Notes under the pieces: model-generated
What the model was told of the DNA's origin: nothing
Databases searched by the model: none
What the model saw: the letters and a program-made list of their open reading frames with translations, nothing else
In this document: piece after piece, positions 26,291 through 33,646 of the stretch
Layout: the number at the start of each line of letters is the position of its first letter
Numbering within the stretch: the first letter of the stretch is position 1
Translations under genes and position numbers: made by a program
From: a virus
Length of the DNA stretch: 35,344 nt
Virus record (IMG/VR): IMGVR_UViG_3300044950_000231
Coordinates: 1-35,344 of that record
Direction: 5' to 3' (one strand)

Positions 26291-27367
26291 TTATCCGTTC
26301 AGGATTTTGAAGTATTCGGAAATAAAGTCGGCGATTCGGTCACGACGAATAACACGAATCTTCGTCTTACGCTCGTTGATGATTGACTCCTTGGCGTGAT
26401 ATGAAATGTATTTGGGCGTGACGATGTCAGGATTAGTAATGACGTCATATGCAGATACTGTCACGGGCCCTTGGTCTGTGTCTTCATAATATTCAGCAGG
26501 CGCTTTACGATATGAATCCCATGCCATGTTACGCATCTTTTTTTCGACGAAATCATATTGTTGCATAGGAACGTACTGTTTACCAAACGCGTAATCAGAT
26601 TCTTCCTTTGCGATTGCTGCATTAATTTCAGCCTGTGATCCTGACGTGCTAAAGCGAGAAGGATCTATAATTGCAGACTCATCAAACTCAGCATACACAG
26701 CAATAGTTTTGTTGATGAAATCAACACGACCTGCATCACATGCATTCCATGAATCCGCTTCTGTTATTTCATCGAACGGATTTACCCATGAAAGGGTGAA
26801 GTAGGAGGACTCAAGGAATGTCTTGTTTGTTGGAGGCACACCCGACCCATCAACATTTTCAATCGTGTTCACGACTAACTGAAGTAACGCATTGTCGTAT
26901 TTGAGGATCTTTGCGTGTATCGCTTTATTTTGAGAAACAAGTCGAAGATATGGAATGTAATCTTCCCAAAGGTGAATTAGCTGAACAAGACCGCTTTTAT
27001 TAAGACCGTTGATATCAGTAGTGTTCTGCGGCTTGAATGTAATCGCGGAGTGTGGATCATACTCATCAACCATCATCCGCTCAAGTTGATTTGAGGATAT
27101 GGGCCATGCGTTATTGATACCTGCACGTAAATCATTATTGATGATGAAGAAGGTCCAGTAGTAATTCGGGTTATCATATAAACGATAAGAAACGGTATCA
27201 GGCCGTTCGCCGTCTTGGATCTCGTGATACGTATAGTAGGTAGCGTTATTCGCATACACGTCATTCACGTCAACATTCTTGACGATGTTGGTAAGCTCGA
27301 GGAGTGAACCACGGCCATCCATGTTATAGTCAATGGTCGGAAATTTTGCGAAGAAGTTAGTAGCCAT
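26291..27367 (-). CDS. gp53: Baseplate wedge protein, T4 gp53-like
   Basis: 358 aa, longer than T4 gp53 (196). Residues about 48-90 hold a LysM-like motif typical of gp53 (IQDGERPDTVSYRLYDNPNYYW, here split: IQDGERPDTVSYRLY then NPNYYWTFFIINN). The C-terminal region (YISYHAKESIINERKTKIRVI) also fits the family by recall. gp53 clamps neighbouring wedges around the hub. The ATG follows the gp48-like stop by two bases. Confidence 0.8.
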   Translation of the reverse strand: MATNFFAKFPTIDYNMDGRGSLLELTNIVKNVDVNDVYANNATYYTYHEIQDGERPDTVSYRLYDNPNYYWTFFIINNDLRAGINNAWPISSNQLERMMVDEYDPHSAITFKPQNTTDINGLNKSGLVQLIHLWEDYIPYLRLVSQNKAIHAKILKYDNALLQLVVNTIENVDGSGVPPTNKTFLESSYFTLSWVNPFDEITEADSWNACDAGRVDFINKTIAVYAEFDESAIIDPSRFSTSGSQAEINAAIAKEESDYAFGKQYVPMQQYDFVEKKMRNMAWDSYRKAPAEYYEDTDQGPVTVSAYDVITNPDIVTPKYISYHAKESIINERKTKIRVIRRDRIADFISEYFKILNG

Positions 27368-27369
27368 TG

Positions 27370-28248
27370 TTAGAATACGCTAGGATCGTTTTGTCTATTT
27401 GCTTTTGCAACTCTTTCATCTTCGGCGGCAGCCGCCGCTTTGTCAGCTTTAGCAGCTGACTCCTTGATCTTATCTGTTAATAGGAACGCGCGTTTGAAGT
27501 CGCCTTGTTTGAATGGGCGTTCCTTCAATGATTGAATGTCCGCGAGTGTTAAGGCACGAGATTCAATGAAGGTTAGTTGTATGTCAACCTCAACCGGAGA
27601 ACCGTCCTCATGAAACATGTTCATCCCATCATTGTATGATGTTTGTAAGTTCGTCAAATAGGATTCAAAGATCTTCGGGATGTGTTTAATGTCAGTACCA
27701 TTCTTCTTGAAGTTGATGTACCATGTTGGCGGATACTGCAATTGCAATGAATTGCCTTCAGGATAAAGACCTTCGCGGAATATGTCGATCATGTTTCGAA
27801 TGATTACCGACTCTTCATTAGATACCGCGATAAGCTTAAATTGAAACGAGAATTGCCGTGTCGAGATTCCAGTGAACTCAGTGACGATGTTCTTGTTGAG
27901 AGTTGTTCCTGTTGCTACACCAACAGCTGCCCGATTCTCGCCCCCCAAGGTTTTAGAACCGAGAAGCCCGACGAGTGACCGCATGTTCTGTGGGACTGAA
28001 TTACGGCCTTGTGTTAAGACATTCGAGAATGCGTCTGAAACGCTTTCAGACTTACCTGCATTTAGAATAGCGGCTCCACCAAAGCCTAGTTCTGAGTTAT
28101 TGTATGCAGCCGAATCGCTGAACTGTAATGACTGAGGAATTGGAAGGACGATGTAATCTGCATTCCGTGCCTTAGTCTTCTTTGACTTAAACATAACAAC
28201 AGGACGATCCTTTGCGTTGTTTGCGATTGAGGTAGGGAAGATGATCAT
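27370..28248 (-). CDS. gp48: Baseplate tail-tube cap protein, T4 gp48-like
   Basis: 292 aa (T4 gp48 is 364). The central part (TEFTGISTRQFSFQFKLIAVS, then EESVIIRNMIDIFREGLYPE) and the following PPTWYINF segment fit the tube-fold proteins gp48/gp54 that cap the hub and start tube polymerisation. The C-terminal 40 residues are a Lys/Ala-rich helix. It is the first gene of the long minus-strand block and has an exact TATAAATA about 24 nt upstream. It could instead be the gp54 equivalent. Confidence 0.7.
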   Translation of the reverse strand: MIIFPTSIANNAKDRPVVMFKSKKTKARNADYIVLPIPQSLQFSDSAAYNNSELGFGGAAILNAGKSESVSDAFSNVLTQGRNSVPQNMRSLVGLLGSKTLGGENRAAVGVATGTTLNKNIVTEFTGISTRQFSFQFKLIAVSNEESVIIRNMIDIFREGLYPEGNSLQLQYPPTWYINFKKNGTDIKHIPKIFESYLTNLQTSYNDGMNMFHEDGSPVEVDIQLTFIESRALTLADIQSLKERPFKQGDFKRAFLLTDKIKESAAKADKAAAAAEDERVAKANRQNDPSVF

Positions 28249-28256
28249 GAGACGGG

Positions 28257-28264
28257 GATAAATA
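28257..28264 (+). promoter_or_regulatory. T4-type late promoter element GATAAATA, rightward
   Basis: 7 of 8 matches on the plus strand. It lies 40 nt before the gp4 ATG and overlaps the expected leader of the leftward unit, giving a compact divergent late promoter pair. Confidence 0.55.
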
Positions 28265-28272
28265 CTTAAATC

Positions 28273-28280
28273 TATTTATA
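28273..28280 (-). promoter_or_regulatory. T4-type late promoter TATAAATA (exact), leftward
   Basis: Exact consensus on the minus strand in the 56-nt divergent intergenic region. It would drive the gp48-gp53-gp27-gp5 unit with a leader of about 20 nt. Confidence 0.8.
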
Positions 28281-28304
28281 TGCAGTTTAAGCACACACAC
28301 CACT

Positions 28305-28751
28305 ATGAAATTCTATCGCGGCAAGTTCCGTCCTGCTAACCCAGGCAAGTATGAAGGTGATTTCAAAAACATCGTCTATCGTTCAATGTGGGAGAGACAA
28401 GTCTTCCTATGGTGCGACCGAGAAACATCAGTGGTTGGCTGGTCATCTGAAGAGGTGATCATTCCATACCGATGTGCAACCGATAACAAGATGCACAGGT
28501 ATTTCATGGACCTGAAGATCAAGTTCAAGAACGGCGACGTCTACCTCATCGAGATCAAACCCAAGAGCCAGACACAGGAGCCTAAGAAGCGGTCAAGAAC
28601 AACGCAGAAGTACATCAACGAGGTGATGACATATGCAAAGAATCAGTCAAAATGGAACGCGGCTGCATCTCTATGCGAGCAACGAGGATGGCATTTCGAG
28701 GTTTGGACTGAGGATACGTTAAAGAAACTTGGTATCAAGCTGCTCACTTGA
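28305..28751 (+). CDS. gp4: Head-completion nuclease-fold protein, T4 gp4-like
   Basis: 148 aa, matching T4 gp4 (150). It shows the gp4 pattern: YEGDFKNIVYRSMWE, WSSEEVIIPYR, HRYFMDLKIKF and YLIEIKPK. This fits a PD-(D/E)xK/TnsA-type nuclease core with Asp69, Glu83 and Lys85, and Glu30 in the first helix. In T4, gp4 (gene 50/65 product) finishes packaged heads before tail joining. The ATG follows an A/C-rich leader with no Shine-Dalgarno. Confidence 0.85.
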   Translation: MKFYRGKFRPANPGKYEGDFKNIVYRSMWERQVFLWCDRETSVVGWSSEEVIIPYRCATDNKMHRYFMDLKIKFKNGDVYLIEIKPKSQTQEPKKRSRTTQKYINEVMTYAKNQSKWNAAASLCEQRGWHFEVWTEDTLKKLGIKLLT

Positions 28752-28753
28752 CC

Positions 28754-28761
28754 TATAAATA
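28754..28761 (+). promoter_or_regulatory. T4-type late promoter TATAAATA (exact)
   Basis: Exact consensus in the 16-nt gap after gp4. Six nt separate it from ATG 28768, so the transcript would begin at or one base before the start codon. Confidence 0.8.
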
Positions 28762-28767
28762 TAGTTG

Positions 28768-29367
28768 ATGAAATCAGTTGCTAACACTTACTTTACTCGC
28801 ATCGCGGCAAAGGCCGAGAAGGCAGGTATTAGGAAGAACACCGAGGAATCTCACAAGTGGTTCATCGACAATTTAAAGAACATCCGTAACATTTCACGTA
28901 AAGCATTGTTGAATGACAACGTGCTGACGACGAGGTCAAAACCATTGATCGGCCGTATGTTCATGTACTTCTATGATCCTAAGTACAAAGAAACACTCCC
29001 ATACTATGACCAGTTTCCGCTAATCATAATGGTTGAACCTGCAAAGAATGGTTTCTATGGTCTTAACCTTCACTACCTTCCACCTCGTGTTAGGGCAGTG
29101 TTCTTTGACCGCCTTCTTGAGTATGCAAACAACAAGAAGCTGAATCCAAAGACTCGTCTAATGCTTACGTATGAGATGCTGTCGAGCACGCGTAAGTTGC
29201 GTGCATTCCAACCATGTTACAAGCGGTACTTGTTTGATCACATTGCATCAAAGGTAGTTGAAGTTCCGCCAACTGCATGGGAAGCAGCTCTATTCTTACC
29301 AACCGATTCGTTCGTATATGCTGACCGCCGCAAGATCTGGCGCGACTCACTTCCATTCCAAAAGTAA
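28768..29367 (+). CDS. Conserved protein of T4-like marine phages, function unknown, 199 aa
   Basis: I chose ATG 28768; a TTG at 28765 is in frame but would fall in or before the expected transcription start. The protein has no motif I can assign. Its central part (GRMFMYFYDPKYKETLPYYD, then FPLIIMVEP, NGFYGLNLHYLPP) and the C-terminal FKPCYKRYLF-like segment (here FQPCYKRYLFDHI) recall a family often found in cyanophage structural regions and annotated as hypothetical or virion protein. Its neighbours (gp4, tube-fold protein, gp26) suggest a head- or baseplate-assembly role. It overlaps the next gene by one base (TAATG at 29365-29369). Confidence 0.7.
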   Translation: MKSVANTYFTRIAAKAEKAGIRKNTEESHKWFIDNLKNIRNISRKALLNDNVLTTRSKPLIGRMFMYFYDPKYKETLPYYDQFPLIIMVEPAKNGFYGLNLHYLPPRVRAVFFDRLLEYANNKKLNPKTRLMLTYEMLSSTRKLRAFQPCYKRYLFDHIASKVVEVPPTAWEAALFLPTDSFVYADRRKIWRDSLPFQK

Positions 29368-29888
29368 TGACAAACCTCGACGCATTCAAGGCCGCAATGG
29401 CAAGACGCGGTGGCATATCAAAGGCCAACCGCTTCGACATGATTTGCACGCTACCGCCTAGCATCACAAGCGATGACCGAGGCCGTGACCTAACACTCAT
29501 GTGTGAGTCCGCGCAGTTGCCTGGCAAGCAGATCACGTCAATTGAGTACTCGCTTTACGGTCATAACATCAAGGTTCCTACGGGATTCATTCAAGAAGAC
29601 GTTACCCTTGTGTTTAACATCACGAACGATTACTACGCAAAACGAATCTTCGATGTCTGGCAAAACATTGTCGTCAACGGCACAACTTTCAATTTAGCGT
29701 ATGATTCCGAATTCAAAGTTGACATTATGATTCGGCAGTTAAGCGACAATGATTCGGTTGTTTACACGACACACCTGCTAAGAGCATATCCTATCTCCGT
29801 TCAAGCAATGACACTTGACAATAACTCCGACTCACAAACTCAGAAGCTTACTGTCGTCATTGCATACGACGACTTCCGACAATTCTAA
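29367..29888 (+). CDS. Tail-tube-fold protein (gp19/gp54-like), 173 aa
   Basis: Its length and strand pattern fit the tail tube fold (T4 gp19, 163 aa): RFDMICTLPPS, ESAQLPGKQITS, VTLVFNITNDYYAKRIFDVWQ, and the C-terminal LDNNSDSQTQKLTVVIAYDDF, which parallels the T4 gp19 ending around EIQTFEVTLALDYW. The major tube gene normally lies beside the sheath gene downstream of gp13-15. A copy next to gp4 and gp26 is therefore more likely a baseplate-side paralogue such as the tube initiator (gp54 role). That choice is inference. Confidence 0.65.
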   Translation: MTNLDAFKAAMARRGGISKANRFDMICTLPPSITSDDRGRDLTLMCESAQLPGKQITSIEYSLYGHNIKVPTGFIQEDVTLVFNITNDYYAKRIFDVWQNIVVNGTTFNLAYDSEFKVDIMIRQLSDNDSVVYTTHLLRAYPISVQAMTLDNNSDSQTQKLTVVIAYDDFRQF

Positions 29889-29892
29889 TCAC

Positions 29893-29900
29893 GATAAATT
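29893..29900 (+). promoter_or_regulatory. Weak late-promoter-like element GATAAATT
   Basis: Only 6 of 8 matches to TATAAATA, but it sits 5 nt before the gp26 ATG, the same spacing as the better elements in this window. Confidence 0.35.
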
Positions 29901-29905
29901 ATAGT

Positions 29906-30613
29906 ATGGCATTACCAACAATCGAATCACCAAAATACAGTGTCCGCCTTCCATCAACAGGCAAGACCATTGAATACCGCCCATTCCTAGTTAAGGAAGA
30001 GAAGGTCCTACTTATGGCGCAGGAATCAGGCTCGCCTCGTGAGATGGTCACGGCAATGAAGGACATCATCAAGGCCTGCACGTTCAACAAGGTTGACCCT
30101 AACGCCCTAACGTCATATGACCTGGAATTCATGTTCCTCAAGTTGCGTGCAAAGTCAGTTGGCGAAACATCGACGATCAAGATCAAATGCGATAAGTGCG
30201 AAGCGTTCACTCCTGTTGATGTCGACATCGACAACGTTACGCTCGACGTTCCTCAAGACAAGGTTAACATCATGCTGACCGACACCGTCGGAATCACGAT
30301 GCGGCATATCCGTGTTAGAGACATGGGCAATCTGACAGACACAAAGGATCAGGGCGACCTAATCAATGACACCGTCATTGCTTCGATTGAATCAATCTTT
30401 GACGCAACGCAAGTGTATCCTACTGATACTGAAAAGAAGGAGGAACTCGTCAAGTTCGTCAACTCGCTCAACCGCGCGCAAATGAAGGAGATCGAAGCAT
30501 ACATCGCGAACACGCCCAAGGTATCGTGCGACGTTGCTTTCAAATGTTGTGGCCCAGAATGTGGTCATGAGAACAAGGTATCCCTAACCGGCATCCAATC
30601 TTTTTTCGACTAA
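29906..30613 (+). CDS. gp26: Baseplate hub assembly protein, T4 gp26-like (zero-frame product)
   Basis: 235 aa (T4 gp26 is 208). The N-terminus (PKYSVRLPSTGKTIEYRPFLVKEEK) and ALTSYDLEFMFLKLRAKSVGE are typical of gp26-type proteins. Cys95/Cys98 (CDKC) and Cys208-His221 (C..., CCGPECGH) look like a two-part zinc ribbon. The zero-frame ends in SFFD then TAA, directly on a slippery heptamer that leads into a longer -1 product. It lies immediately upstream of the tape measure, the place of tail assembly chaperone genes in other tailed phages. The ATG has no Shine-Dalgarno. Confidence 0.8.
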   Translation: MALPTIESPKYSVRLPSTGKTIEYRPFLVKEEKVLLMAQESGSPREMVTAMKDIIKACTFNKVDPNALTSYDLEFMFLKLRAKSVGETSTIKIKCDKCEAFTPVDVDIDNVTLDVPQDKVNIMLTDTVGITMRHIRVRDMGNLTDTKDQGDLINDTVIASIESIFDATQVYPTDTEKKEELVKFVNSLNRAQMKEIEAYIANTPKVSCDVAFKCCGPECGHENKVSLTGIQSFFD

Positions 30614-30783
30614 GCCTCTCGCACGAGTCGCTGGTGAACTTCTTCCAGACGAACTTCGCGCTGATGCAGCATCATAAATACTCGCTAACCGAACTTGATA
30701 ACATGATGCCGTGGGAACGGGAAGTATACGTCTCAATGCTAATCAATCATCTCAAGGAGGAGGAAGCTAAACACAAGAAATAA
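29906..30783 (+). CDS. gp26 frameshift product (292 aa by -1 shift at 30601-30607)
   Basis: After a -1 slip on T TTT TTC, codons resume at 30607 and stay open for 58 residues to TAA at 30781-30783. The extension begins RLSLSHESLVNFFQTNFALM and includes NMMPWEREVYVSML, a helical ending I recall as part of full-length gp26 homologues. In this frame a TGA at 30568-30570 closes the reading upstream. The only ATGs inside the extension (first at 30664) have no ribosome site, so fusion is the likeliest way to express it. The stop overlaps the tape-measure ATG by one base (TAATG). A missed T in the homopolymer would give the same fusion without frameshifting. Confidence 0.7.
30601..30607 (+). promoter_or_regulatory. 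-1 ribosomal frameshift site, T TTT TTC
   Basis: In the gp26 frame this reads (TC)T TTT TTC, an ideal X XXY YYZ heptamer. It lies 3 nt before the zero-frame stop at 30611-30613. P2 tail gene E uses the close relative T TTT TTG for its E+E' product. No strong downstream hairpin or pseudoknot was found by eye; CGACT 30607-30611 can pair with AGTCG 30626-30630, but it starts too close to the site. Confidence 0.7.
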
Positions 30784-32618
30784 TGGCAAGATATTCATCG
30801 ATAAACGATTCTGGGATTACTCAAATCGTCAAGGCCTTGGAGAAGGCTAATGATAAGCAGGAGTTTATTGCTGACACGATTGTCGGCTTTAATCCTGTCT
30901 TGCAGTCTCCTATCGTTTACGACATCATTGATAACGCGGTAGTGTTCATGGCCGGCGTTGCGTCAACACTGATAGACATTTCTGATACGGTCAACGGAAT
31001 CAAAACTGGAATCAGCGATGTGTTAGGGTTCTTCACAGGTCGCCAACTTCAGGAAGAGGAAAACCGTCGTGAATTGATCGACGCGTTGAACAACCTTGGA
31101 GAAGGCAGGGGCGGCCCTGGGCCTGTACCAACGAATGAAGCAAAGGATAAGAAAGTTCCTGCTTGGTTAATGTCGTTAGGTGGCATCACTGCGTTTGGCG
31201 CTTCGTTAGGGATGCTTTCAGGATTCATGGGCGAGATGTCTAAGTTACTTGCTAGTTCTCGTGGTATTATCTGGAAACTTCGAGTACGCGTTCGGTGGCT
31301 ATCAGGTAAAGGTCTTAAGCTGTTCGCTAGCATGTCTGAAGATTTTGGCAAGTTGACGAATAATCTTCAGACAATGCTTGAGAATAACAGATTCACAAAG
31401 CCATTCGCGAATATCGTAAAGTACTTCCGAGTTACGACCGAGGCAGGCGGAGGATTTCTTAAGTTCATAGGCAAGATCCTAACGAAAATCAAAGATGGCT
31501 TCATCGCGTTTGGCAAGTCGTTCAAATGGGGTGCAAAACTAGGAGGGTTGTTAGCCAAAGCACTTAAAGCGATTGCATGGCCTATCACAGTCATCATGGG
31601 CGCATACGCAACTATCATGGGCGCGATCAAAGGTTGGAAAGAAGGCGGATTGATTGGCGCGCTCGAAGGCGGCATATCTGGCCTGCTGGTAAACCTAGTC
31701 GGCGAAGTAGTTGATCTCCTCAAAGATGCGGTCTCATGGGTTGCAAAGATGTTAGGGTTCGAGAACTTCTCGAAGGCGCTTGACGGATTCTCATTCTCCG
31801 AATTGCTTGACACTGGCGTTAAAGCAATCTTTGGAACAATCGAGTACGTATGGGATTACATGGTTGGGCTGTTCTCACCTGATAAGTTGATTGCCTCGTT
31901 CGAGCAAGGCGGGTTTGCAGGTCTTGCTGCAATGATCGGTGGCGGTATCCTCGACATGGTAAAAGGAGCAGTCTCTTGGTTTGCAACAATGATAGGCGAC
32001 TTTGAAGTTGCTAACTGGCTTGACAACTTCTCAATTCAAGACTATCTCGTGAAGGGAGTGAAGGCAATGATTGACTTCGTTGGAGTCGCTATTGATGCTG
32101 TCATCAAGTGGTTCGAGGAAGCGCCTGCGATGATCAATAATGCTATGAAGTCGGTAGGCGACATGGCGAGTGATTTTGCAAAGAATATCCTGAAGTCAGT
32201 TTTACCCGATCCATCAAAGCATGATTCAGCCATTGACCCATTACACTGGGTCGGTAAAGCGATTCCAAAAGAAGTGTATCAGTTCGCGGGTATGCAAACG
32301 CCTGAGGAATACTCGAACTCGTTGAACGCCGGGACAGGTGGTGTTAATCCTTACGAGCAAAAAGCGAGGGAGATTATGGCGAAGGAGAAGAATGCCGCTG
32401 ATCAAAAGCTTATGGTTGAAGACTACATTCGTGGTGTTCCATCAAAAGCAGGATCAACCCTTGGTGAGGCAGGACCTGGCACAACAAATGCAGCGCCTGT
32501 GATCATCAATAACATGGGAGGCAACGTCACCAACAACTCATCATCTAACGTGAACAACAACTCATCGCCATTCGAGCCTATCATTTCAGGTTCCGCTTTG
32601 GGATTCTCGTCGTTCTAA
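30783..32618 (+). CDS. gp29: Tail tape measure / hub protein, T4 gp29-like
   Basis: 611 aa, near T4 gp29 (590), which sets tail length. The sequence is largely helical with repeated hydrophobic stretches at about 125-150, 262-285, 380-400 and 425-445. It also has recurring AVSW(V/F)A-M(L/I)G units and ends in a low-complexity Asn/Ser tail (NNSSSNVNNNSS). This, plus its place directly after the gp26 frameshift pair, supports a tape measure. If spacing per residue is as in other phages, the tail would be about as long as that of T4. The ATG overlaps the frameshift-product stop. An AAGGAGGAGG stretch lies 15 nt upstream, the best Shine-Dalgarno-like run in the window though far from the ATG. Confidence 0.75.
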   Translation: MARYSSINDSGITQIVKALEKANDKQEFIADTIVGFNPVLQSPIVYDIIDNAVVFMAGVASTLIDISDTVNGIKTGISDVLGFFTGRQLQEEENRRELIDALNNLGEGRGGPGPVPTNEAKDKKVPAWLMSLGGITAFGASLGMLSGFMGEMSKLLASSRGIIWKLRVRVRWLSGKGLKLFASMSEDFGKLTNNLQTMLENNRFTKPFANIVKYFRVTTEAGGGFLKFIGKILTKIKDGFIAFGKSFKWGAKLGGLLAKALKAIAWPITVIMGAYATIMGAIKGWKEGGLIGALEGGISGLLVNLVGEVVDLLKDAVSWVAKMLGFENFSKALDGFSFSELLDTGVKAIFGTIEYVWDYMVGLFSPDKLIASFEQGGFAGLAAMIGGGILDMVKGAVSWFATMIGDFEVANWLDNFSIQDYLVKGVKAMIDFVGVAIDAVIKWFEEAPAMINNAMKSVGDMASDFAKNILKSVLPDPSKHDSAIDPLHWVGKAIPKEVYQFAGMQTPEEYSNSLNAGTGGVNPYEQKAREIMAKEKNAADQKLMVEDYIRGVPSKAGSTLGEAGPGTTNAAPVIINNMGGNVTNNSSSNVNNNSSPFEPIISGSALGFSSF

Positions 32619-32621
32619 ACA

Positions 32622-32652
32622 AAAGCGGCGCTGAGGTTATCAGCGCCGCTTT
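32622..32652. terminator. Bidirectional rho-independent terminator between gp29 and gp32
   Basis: A perfect 13-bp GC-rich stem (AAAGCGGCGCTGA pairs with TCAGCGCCGCTTT) with a 5-nt loop between convergent stops. On the minus strand it is followed by a T-rich run (TTTTGTTT), so it should work best for the gp32 transcript. It also ends the rightward late unit. Confidence 0.9.
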
Positions 32653-32674
32653 CGAATGTATCAGGCTTCAGACG

Positions 32675-33565
32675 TTACTGAGCCGCAAGCTTAGCAAAGT
32701 AGCTAAGCGTGGTGTCGCCTTCATCAGAATGAAGGTCAGCTTCATCAGCGACAGGCGCCGAAGCAGCAGGACGAACCTCATCAAGCGAGACGCGTTCGGA
32801 TGTTGTGTACGAGGTTTCTGCCTCGGCTTGTCCGATGACCGCGTTGAACTTGGTCTTGAGTTCAGCGTATGACTTGTAGTTCTTTGGATCCACAAGCTCG
32901 TCGAGAGACTGCAGCGAACCGTAGACTTCCTCGAGTTGTGCATCATCTCCAGCACGGTGTGCTGAGACTTTGTCGAACGCCGACTTGTCGTAGTTGCGGA
33001 AACCTTCGACCTGGCAAATGCGCAGCTTGAAGTTTGCTCCCGCCCACATGTCGAACGGATTCATAGGCGCTTCGTCCGGGAATTGCGGTTGCATCGCGTC
33101 CATCAACTTATCAAAGATCTTCTTGCCGTACTTGTAACGGAAGACTTTGCCTTCGTTCGCAGCGTTACCCGGATCGGAGATGACCTCAATGTTCGAGACG
33201 TAGTGCAAGCGGCGCTTACGATCACGCACGATTTGCTTATCTTCATCGCGTCCCGTGTTCCACAGAATCGAGTTTGCTTCTGACACAGGGTCAGGCAAGC
33301 CGATCGATGTTAGGGAGTTCTCGATGTACCAACGGCCAGTCGGCCCCTTGAAACCATGGTCCCAGTATTGGATCCATGGGAGAGCTTCACCTTCCTTGGC
33401 TGGAAGGAAGCGGATGATCGCGTAACCGTTCCCGGCTTTGTCGACCGTAGGAGCCCAGAAACCTTCGTTACCGTAAGTCTTAGGTGAACCTAGCTTTTCA
33501 GCTGCATCAACCAACTTTGTGATGGCCGACGCTGCATTCTTCTTCATGTTTGCGAATGATGACAT
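32675..33565 (-). CDS. gp32: Single-stranded DNA binding protein, T4 gp32-like
   Basis: 296 aa (T4 gp32 is 301). It coats single-stranded DNA in replication, recombination and repair. The core has the family motifs WDHGFKGPTGRWYIEN, DPVSEANSILWN, HYVSNIEVISDPGN, EGKVFRYKYGKKIFDKL, GANFKLRICQVEGFRNYDKS, and an acidic C-terminal region (residues about 270-285) for partner contacts. The T4 zinc ligands are absent: T4 Cys77 corresponds to Ser in DPVSE, and only one Cys exists in the whole protein. A sigma70-like promoter lies upstream, and the leader is A/C-rich and apparently unstructured, fitting autogenous translational repression as in T4. No Shine-Dalgarno. Confidence 0.95.
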   Translation of the reverse strand: MSSFANMKKNAASAITKLVDAAEKLGSPKTYGNEGFWAPTVDKAGNGYAIIRFLPAKEGEALPWIQYWDHGFKGPTGRWYIENSLTSIGLPDPVSEANSILWNTGRDEDKQIVRDRKRRLHYVSNIEVISDPGNAANEGKVFRYKYGKKIFDKLMDAMQPQFPDEAPMNPFDMWAGANFKLRICQVEGFRNYDKSAFDKVSAHRAGDDAQLEEVYGSLQSLDELVDPKNYKSYAELKTKFNAVIGQAEAETSYTTSERVSLDEVRPAASAPVADEADLHSDEGDTTLSYFAKLAAQ

Positions 33566-33611
33566 ATATGTTTTGTGTGTTTGTGTTGTTGTGTGCTATG
33601 TATACTGCAAC
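33566..33611 (-). promoter_or_regulatory. A/C-rich unstructured leader of gp32, candidate autogenous operator
   Basis: Between the predicted start point (about 33611) and the ATG, the mRNA is nearly free of G (CACACAACAACACAAACAC) and cannot form a stable stem. T4 gp32 represses its own translation by binding an unstructured leader; the same control is inferred here. Confidence 0.45.
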
Positions 33612-33617
33612 TTATCT

Positions 33618-33646
33618 ATTGTAATCTATTTCCCTACGTTTGTAAA
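33618..33646 (-). promoter_or_regulatory. Sigma70-type promoter for gp32
   Basis: -35 TTTACA at 33646-33641 and -10 TACAAT at 33623-33618, each 5 of 6 to consensus, with a 17-nt spacer. It lies over the last codons of gp59 and points at gp32, which suits early or middle expression by host polymerase. Confidence 0.65.

Noticed and set aside
28765-28767. TTG start for the 199-aa gene
   Set aside because: It lies within 5 nt of the late promoter octamer, at or before the predicted transcription start; ATG 28768 is adjacent and fits the pattern of neighbouring genes.
30607-30630. Stem CGACT/AGTCG after the slippery heptamer as a frameshift stimulator
   Set aside because: Only 5 bp with a 14-nt loop, and it starts directly at the heptamer instead of 5-9 nt downstream.
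30673-30680. CATAAATA on the plus strand about 100 nt before gp29
   Set aside because: It is a 7 of 8 match but lies inside the frameshift extension with no nearby start; too weak to call a promoter.
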